A DNA stretch of 37,730 bases from Sphingomonas faeni. GTDB lineage: Bacteria > Pseudomonadota > Alphaproteobacteria > Sphingomonadales > Sphingomonadaceae. The translations under genes were made by a program, and so were the position numbers. Under the pieces are notes generated by a model that was not told the origin of the DNA, ran no database searches, and was given only the letters and a program-made list of their open reading frames with translations. The DNA is taken from positions 1-37,730 of the forward strand of contig NZ_JANBVH010000039.1 of the NCBI RefSeq assembly GCF_024273235.1, written 5' to 3'. Below are positions 9,048 to 16,628 of this stretch, in pieces. The number at the start of each line of letters is the position of its first letter. Position 1 is the first letter of the stretch.

Positions 9048-10291
9048 GCCAAGCTCGCCCCCCGGAAGCGGGCTTCGTCCAGCCCGTCTTCCGCACGTGC
9101 TACCAAGGTCGCGACGGTCAGATTGGCCGATGCCGAGGGCATTGTGCGGGTCATGTCGAGCAGCCGGTCGAACGGCAGGACCAGGCCGACGACGAGCGCG
9201 GTCTGTTCGGGCCCGACGCCGACCGCGGACAGCATCGCCGCGAGCATGAACAGCGACGCGGACGGCACAGGCGCTGTGCCGAACGCGGCGAGCGCGCCGG
9301 TCAGCAGCATCACGCCGAGCATCCACGCGTCGGGGACGATGCCGAGCGCCTGCAACGCGAACTGGCCGAGCAGCCCGACATACATCGCCGTACCGTCCTT
9401 GCCGATGCTCGCGCCGAGCGGCAGCACGGTCGAGGCGATCGGGCGGGCGATCCCCAGATTGTCCTGCGCGACGCGGAGCGCGACCGGCAAGGTGGCGGAC
9501 GACGACGCGGTGGAAAAGGCGACGACCAGCGGATCGACGATGCCGCGGAAGAAGCGCACCACCGGCAACCGCGCGACGAACGCGATCAGGCTCGCGTGGA
9601 CGCCGATCTGTACCAGCGAGGCGAGCACGACGCACAAGGCCAGCCAGCCGATATTGACGAACACCGCCATCCCGCCGCCTGCGACCGCGTTGGCGATGAG
9701 CGCCAGCACGCCGAACGGAGTCGCCTCCATGACGATCCGGACGATCTGGAGCAGGACTGCGGCGGCGGACTGGAGCAACGCGACGACCGGCTTGCCCGCC
9801 TCGCCCGAGACGACGCTGCCGATGCCGAGCAGGATCGCGACGAAGATGATCGCGAGCATGTCGCCCTTCGCCAGCGCCTCGACGATGTTGGCGGGGACGA
9901 TGCCGAGCAACTGGTCGGCGGGCGAGACCGCGGGGCCGAGCAGGTGCGGGGCTATGCCGGCGAGCGCGATGCCGTCGCCGGGCCGGATCAGCAGCCCGAA
10001 CGCCATGCCGATCGACACCGCGATCAGCGTCGTCAGCGCGAACCAGGCCACGGTGCGCCCGCCGATCGAGCCTAGCCGCCGCGGGTCGCCGAGCGACGCG
10101 ATGCCGGCGGCGATCGTCACCAGCACGACCGGGACGACCAGCATCTTGATCAGCCGGACGAACAGGTCGCCGACGAGCTTTATCGAGGCAGCACCCTCGG
10201 GCCAGAGCACCCCGAGCGCGACGCCGAGGACGAGCCCGCCGACCACCCGCTGCCACAGCGGGATCGCGAACCAGGCCCCCAACAGCCTCAA
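9044..10291 (-). CDS. DAACS-family dicarboxylate/amino acid:cation symporter, divergent
   Basis: A 415-residue inner-membrane transporter of the GltP/glutamate transporter fold. The hairpin serine motif is STASSSATLPVAL and the second hairpin reads FGTAPVPSAS. The usual NMDGT motif of helix 7 is GKDGT (PLGASIGKDGTAMY), and the helix 8 RTxxNVxGD motif is RTMPSASAN. The substrate arginine is kept while several cation-site residues are changed, so coupling may differ from Na+-dependent homologues. Glutamate, aspartate or an N-acyl derivative is a likely substrate given dgcN/dgcA. The start is uncertain: a TTG at 10291 overlaps the dgcA stop (TTGA); another TTG lies at 10282. The stop overlaps the LysR ATG. 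Confidence 0.85.
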   Translation of the reverse strand: MRLLGAWFAIPLWQRVVGGLVLGVALGVLWPEGAASIKLVGDLFVRLIKMLVVPVVLVTIAAGIASLGDPRRLGSIGGRTVAWFALTTLIAVSIGMAFGLLIRPGDGIALAGIAPHLLGPAVSPADQLLGIVPANIVEALAKGDMLAIIFVAILLGIGSVVSGEAGKPVVALLQSAAAVLLQIVRIVMEATPFGVLALIANAVAGGGMAVFVNIGWLALCVVLASLVQIGVHASLIAFVARLPVVRFFRGIVDPLVVAFSTASSSATLPVALRVAQDNLGIARPIASTVLPLGASIGKDGTAMYVGLLGQFALQALGIVPDAWMLGVMLLTGALAAFGTAPVPSASLFMLAAMLSAVGVGPEQTALVVGLVLPFDRLLDMTRTMPSASANLTVATLVARAEDGLDEARFRGASLA

Positions 10292-11295
10292 GCGGGGGTT
10301 TCCCAGAAGCCGGGGCCCCAGAAGCCCGGTAACGGCGGCGAGAGCATGCCGTCGCGATCGACCACGCCGCCGGGGCGATCCTCGGTCAACCAGAGCGGGC
10401 CATCGAGATCGACGAACGCGGCACCGCCTGCGAGCAGCATCGCCGGCGCGATGCCGAGCGACGAACAGACCATGCACCCCACCATCAATCCGAACCCTTT
10501 TGCCTTCGCAGCATCGGCGAGCGACACGGCTTCGGTCAAGCCACCGGTCTTGTCGAGCTTGACGTTGACATAGGCATAGCGCCCCGCGAGCGAGTCCAGG
10601 TCGTCCGCCGTATGGAGCGACTCGTCCGCGCACAGCGGAATGCGCGACGCGAACCCGGCGAGCGCGCCGTCCTCGCCGGCGCGCAACGGCTGTTCGAGCA
10701 GGTCGACGCGGTGCGCGACGAGGAAGTCCTGGAGGCGGCTGACCTCTTGGATCGACCAGCTTTCATTGGGATCGACGATCAGCCGCGGGTTGCGCGCGGC
10801 GGCGCGGACGGCGGCGATCTGCGCTTCGGCATGCTGGCGATCGACCTTGATCTTCAGCAGCGGGACATGCGCGGAGCGGGCGGCGACGGCGGCCATCGCG
10901 TCGGGCGCGTCGATCCCGATCGTGATCGCGGAGGCGACGGCGATCGGCTCCGCGAGGCCCGCCAGCGCCGCGACGGTGGTGCCGGCAAGGCGCGCCTCGA
11001 GATCCCACAACGCCGCATCGACCGCGTTGCGCGCCGCGCCGGGGGGCATCGTTCCGGCCAGCTCGTCCCGCGACAGGCCCTGCGCCACGAGGGGCGCCAC
11101 CGACGCGATCTCGGCCAGCGCATGGTCGATCGTCTCGCCGTAGCGGGGATAGGGTACGCCTTCGCCGCGGCCCACCGCATCGCCCTGCGCGATCGTGACG
11201 GTGACGACGTCGGCCGCCGTCTTCACCCCGCGCGAGATGCGGAACGGTGCGCTCAGGCCGAAACGGTCATGGCGGGCGTCGAGATGTCGAAGCAT
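10288..11295 (-). CDS. dgcA: N-acetyl-D-glutamate racemase DgcA-like (dipeptide epimerase fold, enolase superfamily)
   Basis: A 335-residue enzyme of the muconate-lactonizing subgroup. Catalytic features are visible: K148-x-K150 (LLKIKVD), metal ligands D175 (VDPNESW), E201 (LLEQP) and D224 (CADES), and the second lysine K246 (VNVKLDKTGG). Such proteins are often annotated as L-Ala-D/L-Glu epimerase. Adjacent to DgcN, the reported D-glutamate pathway assigns it N-acetyl-D-glutamate to N-acetyl-L-glutamate racemisation. The N-terminus aligns with the family only if the first 43 bases overlap dgcN, so that start is kept. The alternative role, muropeptide-derived dipeptide epimerisation, also fits dacB in this operon. 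Confidence 0.85.
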   Translation of the reverse strand: MLRHLDARHDRFGLSAPFRISRGVKTAADVVTVTIAQGDAVGRGEGVPYPRYGETIDHALAEIASVAPLVAQGLSRDELAGTMPPGAARNAVDAALWDLEARLAGTTVAALAGLAEPIAVASAITIGIDAPDAMAAVAARSAHVPLLKIKVDRQHAEAQIAAVRAAARNPRLIVDPNESWSIQEVSRLQDFLVAHRVDLLEQPLRAGEDGALAGFASRIPLCADESLHTADDLDSLAGRYAYVNVKLDKTGGLTEAVSLADAAKAKGFGLMVGCMVCSSLGIAPAMLLAGGAAFVDLDGPLWLTEDRPGGVVDRDGMLSPPLPGFWGPGFWETPA

Positions 11296-12290
11296 GAGAG
11301 CATCCAGTCGATGATCGGGTCGGCGCCGAAGCGATACGGGTCGGTGCAGGGCAGGCCGAGCGCGTCACCGGTCTCGGCACAAAGCCGCCGCGCATCCTCC
11401 TCGGCAAGCTTGACGGTGTTGAGCGCGATGCCGACCGCCTGCACGTCCGGGCTGGTCAGCCGCGCGACCGACACATTGGCGGCGAGGCAGGTGGCGAGAT
11501 CGGGCAATCGGTAATGCGGCAGGCCGCGCATATGGGCGCGCGACGGATCGTGGCAGAGCACCAGCGCCCTGGCTTGCGCGCCGTGCAGCAGCCCGGTCGA
11601 GACGCCGGCGAACGACGGGTGGAACAGCGACCCCTGGCCCTCAATCAGGTCCCAGCCGTCGTCGTCGCGCGCGGGCGTCAACGCCTCGATCGCCCCTGAG
11701 ATGAAATCGGCGACCACCGCGTCGAGCGGGACGCCGTCGCCAGCGATCAGGATGCCGGTCTGACCGGTCGCGCGGAAGTCGGCGGACAGGCCGCGGCGGC
11801 GCATCGCATCGCGCAACGCCAGCGTCGCATACATCTTGCCGACCGAGCAGTCGGTCCCGACCGTCAGCAGGCGATTGCCGGCGCGACGCGTGCCGGTGCC
11901 GACGCGCAGGCCGGCGGGGGGATCGCGGACGTCGAACAGCGCGACGCCGGCCTCGGCCGCGGCCTGGACGAGCGCGGGGACATCGCGCAGCCGCTGGTGC
12001 AGGCCCGAGGCGACGTTCATGCCTGCGTGGATCGCGACCAGCGCGTCTTCGACCAGCGCATCCCCCATCTGGCCGCCCGCGTTGGCGATGCCGAGCACAA
12101 GCGTCCGCGCACCCGCCGCGCGCGCTTCGGTGACGTCCATGCGCGGCAGGTCGAGGGTCAGCGGGCTGTCGTCGTGCCGCCATTCGCCGACGCAATCTTG
12201 GCGGCGGAAGGTGGCGAGCCCGCGCGAGGTCTTGATGCCGACCTCGTCGTCCGAATGGCCTAGGTACAGGAGGAAGGGGCCGAAGATCAT
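11253..12290 (-). CDS. dgcN: D-glutamate N-acetyltransferase DgcN-like (DUF1611)
   Basis: A 345-residue cytoplasmic protein of the DUF1611 family. The N-terminus (PFLLYLGHSDDEVGIKTSRG) and the P-loop-like VGTDCSVGKMYATLAL around the middle are typical. DgcN proteins, paired with DgcA, are reported to N-acetylate D-glutamate as the first step in D-glutamate catabolism. Here the pair overlap by 43 bases, which supports that assignment over the older 'DUF1611/EBNA-1' label. A 92-base gap separates it from the upstream D-aminoacylase, the largest gap in the run, so a second promoter there is possible. No strong ribosome-binding site precedes the ATG. Confidence 0.85.
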   Translation of the reverse strand: MIFGPFLLYLGHSDDEVGIKTSRGLATFRRQDCVGEWRHDDSPLTLDLPRMDVTEARAAGARTLVLGIANAGGQMGDALVEDALVAIHAGMNVASGLHQRLRDVPALVQAAAEAGVALFDVRDPPAGLRVGTGTRRAGNRLLTVGTDCSVGKMYATLALRDAMRRRGLSADFRATGQTGILIAGDGVPLDAVVADFISGAIEALTPARDDDGWDLIEGQGSLFHPSFAGVSTGLLHGAQARALVLCHDPSRAHMRGLPHYRLPDLATCLAANVSVARLTSPDVQAVGIALNTVKLAEEDARRLCAETGDALGLPCTDPYRFGADPIIDWMLSCFDISTPAMTVSA

Positions 12291-12382
12291 CGCATACCTG
12301 TGCTGGCTGAAGGAGCGCCCGACTTACCGCGCACCAGCCCGACGCCGCCAATCACGGCCGCGGCTCGACCCATAACCCGAAG

Positions 12383-13975
12383 CTATGAGGCGGGGCAGTC
12401 GCTCGGTTTGGGCCGGAGCAGCACGCGTCCGGCTGCGACGCCCGTGGTCTTTCCGTTCGACAATGCGAGCCGGCCGTTCACGAACAGCGCCTTCACGCCG
12501 ACGCTCGGCAGGCGGGGATGGACATAGTCCGCGCGCGGCGCGTAGCCGACTGGATCGAACACCACGATATCGGCGAAATAACCGGGCTTGAGATAGCCGC
12601 GGTGGTCGATGCGGTACAGATCGGCGGTGGCGCCGGTCGATTGCCGGATGAAAGTGCGCGTTGAAATCACCTGCCGTTGCCGCGCATACACCTGATATTT
12701 ACGCGGGAAGGTGGCGTATTGGCGGGGATGGCCATCGGAGCCGTCAGAGCTGGTGACGATCCATGGCTGTTGCATCAGCAGGTCGACGTCGCGGTCCGCC
12801 ATGTTGAAGCTCGCGATGCCGACCCCCGCGGGACCGGTGCCGGCCTTGTCGGGTGCGCGGAGGATACGGATCGCGGCGTCGATGGGGGACAGCGTCCATA
12901 AAGTCGCCATCTGGCCGAGCGTCCTGCCGGTCCAGGGCTGGCCTTCGCTGGTCAGCAGGATCGACTCCGCGCCGCCACGCCGGCGCAGGTTCTCGGTCAT
13001 CTCGGTCCTGATCCTGGCCAGCATGACGGGGTCGTCGAGGCGTGCGATCAATTTGGCGTAACCGCCGTCGCTCGCCCAGCGCGGGAGCAGCGCGGCGTCG
13101 ACGCTGGAGCCGGAGGCGAGCCACGGATATTGATCCGCGGTGACGTCCTGACCGGCGGCGCGCGCAGCCTCGATCGTCGCGATCAGTTGCGGTGCCTGGC
13201 CTTGCAGGTCGACGCCGAGCGCCTTCAGATGCGCGAAATGGACGGGCATCTTCGCCTGCCTGCCAATTTCTATCGCCTCGCGGGTGCTGGCGAGCAGGCC
13301 GATCGTGTAGTTGGATTCGTCGCGCTGGTGCGTGTCGTAGATCCCGCCACGGCTGCCCGCCTCGCGCGCGACGGCGATCACCTCGTCGGTCGCGGCGAAG
13401 CTTTGCGGAGCGTAGAACAACCCGGTCGACAGGCCGTAGGCACCCTCGCACATCGCCTTGGAGGCGAGGGACGTCTCCTGCGCCAGTTCGGCGGGCGTAG
13501 GCGCGCGGTCGTCCTGACCGAGCACGCGGGTGCGGATCGTGCCGAAGCCGACAAAGGGCACGAGGTTGGTGCCGACCCCCGACGCGGTCAGCGTGCGGGC
13601 GTCGTCGGCGACGTCGGGCGTGCCGCCGCCGTCGACGCCGATGACGATCGTCGAGACTCCCTGCGCGAGCCAGGGCAGGTTGAGCCGCTGCGTCGCGTCG
13701 GGCGAGCGGATATAGGTGTCGGGATGCGTGTGCGCGTCGATGAAGCCGGGCGCGACGATCTGGCCCTTCGCGTCGATCGTGCGGGTGGCGACGGTGCCTC
13801 GGGTGGGGCCCACATAGACGATGCGGTCGCCGGTGATCTCGACGTCGCCGACGATCGGCGCGGCGTCGGCGCCGTTATGGATCGTGCCGCCGCGGATCAC
13901 GACGTCGACCCGTGGCGCCGCGACCGCCGGGGCCCCGAGGAGGATGGCGAGCGCGGATACGGCAAGGCGGTTCAT
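12383..13975 (-). CDS. Secreted D-aminoacylase (N-acyl-D-amino acid amidohydrolase)
   Basis: A 530-residue amidohydrolase with a signal peptide ending near AVAA (about residue 20), so probably periplasmic. The metal site is visible: H82 and H84 in GFIDAHTHPD, the Cys of MCEGAYGLSTGLFYAP (a bridging cysteine in D-aminoacylases), His residues in THQRDES and FAHLKA, and the catalytic Asp in SSDGSDGHPR. It should hydrolyse N-acyl-D-amino acids to the free D-amino acid and a carboxylic acid. Its ATG overlaps the stop of the penicillin acylase gene (ATGA). It could instead act on N-acetyl-glutamate generated by DgcN/DgcA, but its predicted location argues against that. Confidence 0.88.
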   Translation of the reverse strand: MNRLAVSALAILLGAPAVAAPRVDVVIRGGTIHNGADAAPIVGDVEITGDRIVYVGPTRGTVATRTIDAKGQIVAPGFIDAHTHPDTYIRSPDATQRLNLPWLAQGVSTIVIGVDGGGTPDVADDARTLTASGVGTNLVPFVGFGTIRTRVLGQDDRAPTPAELAQETSLASKAMCEGAYGLSTGLFYAPQSFAATDEVIAVAREAGSRGGIYDTHQRDESNYTIGLLASTREAIEIGRQAKMPVHFAHLKALGVDLQGQAPQLIATIEAARAAGQDVTADQYPWLASGSSVDAALLPRWASDGGYAKLIARLDDPVMLARIRTEMTENLRRRGGAESILLTSEGQPWTGRTLGQMATLWTLSPIDAAIRILRAPDKAGTGPAGVGIASFNMADRDVDLLMQQPWIVTSSDGSDGHPRQYATFPRKYQVYARQRQVISTRTFIRQSTGATADLYRIDHRGYLKPGYFADIVVFDPVGYAPRADYVHPRLPSVGVKALFVNGRLALSNGKTTGVAAGRVLLRPKPSDCPAS

Positions 13976-16317
13976 AGGCGGGGCCTCAGTGTCTTGCGGT
14001 CGGCGACGTGCGCGTCGACCGCGGCGCGGCTGAAGAGCATCGGCTGCATCCGGCCCGCGATCCAAGGGGCATATTGGTCGCGGTAATGCGGCGATCGCGG
14101 GTCGTTCGACTGGCCAGGCAGGTTGAGCATCAGCGAATTGTCCCATGCGCCGACGTCGATCACCTCGATATAGCTCGCGCCGCCACCTGCGCGCCAGCTC
14201 GGGCCAGCGCCGAGCCAGCGCGCCATGACGGTGTAGGAATCGCCACCCGATCCTTCGCCCTCGATCGGGGGAAAGGCGGCGGCGATGGCGGGGACGCGCG
14301 ACAGGGGGTGCGCGATTCGGACCTGGTGGAGCGTCCCCCAGCGCCATTTCGCGGGGTCCGGCCCGAGCAGCGTGTGCGCCGAAGCCCAGGCAGACACCAG
14401 CGCCGCATCGAGCATCGCGTCGCGGGCGGCGACCGGCGCATCGCCGAGGCGCCGGTCGGGACGCGCGAGCAGGCCCAGCAGCACCGACGGCGCGATGTCC
14501 GTGACCAGGTCCTGCGCCCGCTCGGGGACGATCGCGGCGAGCATCCGCGTGCCCAGATCGCGCCACAGGATCTCGAACAGCGCGGCGGCGGCGCTGTCGG
14601 CGCCGATCCGCGCGTCCCAGCCCCGCAGCATGTCCGCCGCCTCGGAGCGCCGCTTCGGCAACAGCGCGATCAACTGGCGCGCAGGCGTGGAGAGCGTGTC
14701 GTGCTGAAGTGCGACGCTGTCGGCGAGACTGTGTCTGGTCTGCGCCTTCAGGACGCTGGCGATGCGGTCGTAGCGATACGGATCGCGGAACGAAAAGGCG
14801 GGGATGCGGTCGCGCGGCCAGCCGGCGGGCAGGTTGTTCTGGTTGGCGGAGGCGAACCAGCCCTTGGCCGGGTTGTAGCTGCTGGGCAGCGCGGCGAAAT
14901 TGCGCATGCCCGTCCAGTCGTAGCGCCCGTCGCCGGGGACGGGGAGCAGGCCGTCCCCGGTCTTGCGGATCGGGGCGAAGCCGATCACCTGCCAGCCGGT
15001 GTTGCCGTCGATATCGGCATAATGGAAGTTGGTCGGCGAGGGATGGAGGCGGAACGCCTTGCGCAGCGAGGTCCAGTCCCGTGCGAGGTTGATCGCGATC
15101 ATCGCGAACGCGCCCGCGCCGCCGGGCTGCATCGCGATCGATCCGAGCGCGGTCGCGCGGTGCCGGGCGGGATCGTGCGAGATCACCGGGCCGTGGACGC
15201 TGTACCGCAAGGTCGCCGATCCGGGCGGTGCATCCTTCACGGCGATGGCGGTCTCGATACGGGTGAAGCGCTTCCAGCCGCCGGCATGACGATAGCGCTC
15301 CGGATCCTGCGGGTGGAGATCGAGGACGAACAGATCCTCCTGGTCGATGTGGAAATTGGTCCGCCCGAACGCGAAGCGATCGGTGTGGCCCTGCATGATC
15401 CCCGGCAGGCCGGGCGCGCCACCACCGATCACGTCGAGCCCGGGCGCGGAGAGATGCGCGACATGGCGCGGGCCGAACCCGCCGATCCCGAGATGCGGAT
15501 CGTTGGCGAGGATCGGGCGGCCGGTCGCGGTGCGCGACGGCGAGACCGTCCAGGCGTTGCTGCCGGCATTGGCGCGCTCGGTGGGTATTTCCGACGGGTC
15601 GATCGTCGGCGTGCCCGGCCCGAACGGCAGCCGGCCCAGGCGCATGACGCCCAGGTCGGCGTCCGACACCGCCGCGACGTCGAGCCCGGCCGGCACGCGC
15701 ATCGTCCAGGCCGGGCGCAACGGCGCGACGACCGCATCCAGATCGAGCAGGCCGAGCGCCGCGAGCTGGGCGCGGCGGACCTCGTCGTCGGCATTGCCGA
15801 TCGAGGCGCCGCGCGCGAGCACGAGGTCGCGGATGTCCCACTTTATCGGTGCGACGCCCAGGATGGTGTATTCCAGCGGCAACAGCGAGGGATCGGCGGA
15901 AACCTCGTCGATCCGCGCATTGATCCCGGCGACATAGGCACCGGCACAGGCCAGCACGTCGCCGGGGATGCGACTCAGCTCGACGTCCAGGTCGCCGCGA
16001 TAGTGGAACAGGCGTGCGACCGCGTCATGCTGGACGAACCCGGGGCCGAACGCTTCCGCCAGCCGGCCGAGTTCGCGGCGGTGCGACAGGTCGATCTGGA
16101 ACAGTCGATCGCGCGCAACGACATAGCCCTGGCCGAAGAACGCATCGGGGATCGAGGCCGCGCGGATATGCGGGACGCCGTAGATGTCGTCGACGATCTC
16201 GATCGGTGCGGTCTGGCCGTCCAGCGCAATCGGCGGGGTGGCCGCGATTGCTAACCCGGTTTGCGCCAGCGCCAGTGTCGCGACCGACCCGTGCAGGAAT
16301 GATCTGCGGTTGATCAT
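13972..16317 (-). CDS. Tat-exported penicillin acylase-family N-terminal nucleophile hydrolase
   Basis: A 781-residue amide hydrolase processed by self-cleavage. The N-terminus MINRRSFLHGS followed by a hydrophobic stretch and AIA is a twin-arginine signal peptide, so the start at 16317 is preferred over the longer open frame. The catalytic serine is S253 in AGSNAWTVSP, the point where the linker is cut to expose the beta-chain N-terminus. NDPHL shortly after is also conserved. Family members cleave acyl side chains from beta-lactams, acyl-homoserine lactones or N-acyl amino acids; the neighbouring D-aminoacylase, coupled by ATGA, suggests N-acyl amino acids or peptides. It is the first gene of the operon. 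Confidence 0.9.
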   Translation of the reverse strand: MINRRSFLHGSVATLALAQTGLAIAATPPIALDGQTAPIEIVDDIYGVPHIRAASIPDAFFGQGYVVARDRLFQIDLSHRRELGRLAEAFGPGFVQHDAVARLFHYRGDLDVELSRIPGDVLACAGAYVAGINARIDEVSADPSLLPLEYTILGVAPIKWDIRDLVLARGASIGNADDEVRRAQLAALGLLDLDAVVAPLRPAWTMRVPAGLDVAAVSDADLGVMRLGRLPFGPGTPTIDPSEIPTERANAGSNAWTVSPSRTATGRPILANDPHLGIGGFGPRHVAHLSAPGLDVIGGGAPGLPGIMQGHTDRFAFGRTNFHIDQEDLFVLDLHPQDPERYRHAGGWKRFTRIETAIAVKDAPPGSATLRYSVHGPVISHDPARHRATALGSIAMQPGGAGAFAMIAINLARDWTSLRKAFRLHPSPTNFHYADIDGNTGWQVIGFAPIRKTGDGLLPVPGDGRYDWTGMRNFAALPSSYNPAKGWFASANQNNLPAGWPRDRIPAFSFRDPYRYDRIASVLKAQTRHSLADSVALQHDTLSTPARQLIALLPKRRSEAADMLRGWDARIGADSAAAALFEILWRDLGTRMLAAIVPERAQDLVTDIAPSVLLGLLARPDRRLGDAPVAARDAMLDAALVSAWASAHTLLGPDPAKWRWGTLHQVRIAHPLSRVPAIAAAFPPIEGEGSGGDSYTVMARWLGAGPSWRAGGGASYIEVIDVGAWDNSLMLNLPGQSNDPRSPHYRDQYAPWIAGRMQPMLFSRAAVDAHVADRKTLRPRL

Positions 16318-16628
16318 CGATACGATTCCCGGCTGTGGACCCGTGGCGAGGCTAGGCCCGCGCCGCCGCGCCGTTGGTATGACAAGCGCGCCGTCCGCCA
16401 TAGGGGGTGTTTATGGGCGCGGGGCCATAATCCGCGGTTATGGAACGATAAACGCTTGGACGCTGCCGGGGCCTTGACGCCTGTCGTCCACCCCGCGCAC
16501 CTTCGTCTATCCGACATGATCGGCGCTGCACCCTCGGGGCGCGGCGACCGGATCGGCGGAGTCTGCAGGGGGCATTGGTCGCAGACCGGCGAACAGCCGG
16601 CGCGATCGAGGCAATATTGGGGGGCAAA
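16318..16628. promoter_or_regulatory. Divergent intergenic region between penicillin acylase and TonB receptor
   Basis: These 311 bases contain no gene. They hold the two tandem LysR-type boxes at 16398-16443 and the 5' regions of both flanking units. A TTGACG at 16474-16479 points toward the receptor but I find no convincing -10 at 17 bases, so neither promoter can be placed firmly. Confidence 0.6.
16398..16443. promoter_or_regulatory. Two tandem LysR-type operator boxes (CCATAR-N7-TTATGG)
   Basis: CCATAG (16398-16403), seven bases, TTATGG (16411-16416); eight bases; then CCATAA (16425-16430), seven bases, TTATGG (16438-16443). Each unit contains the T-N11-A core of LysR boxes, and the units repeat at a 27-bp step. 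They lie 81-126 bp upstream of the penicillin acylase ATG, a usual position for LTTR recognition and activation sites. Assignment to the operon's own LysR protein is inference. Confidence 0.62.

Noticed and set aside
10288..11295. Calling this gene an ordinary L-Ala-D/L-Glu epimerase
   Set aside because: The enolase-fold motifs allow it, but the 43-base overlap with a DUF1611/DgcN gene favours the DgcA role. The epimerase reading is kept as an alternative in the entry.
14008..16254. A 748-codon plus-strand frame opposite the penicillin acylase
   Set aside because: The minus-strand gene has a Tat signal and the catalytic GSNAW motif. The plus-strand frame is Arg-rich with no family features.
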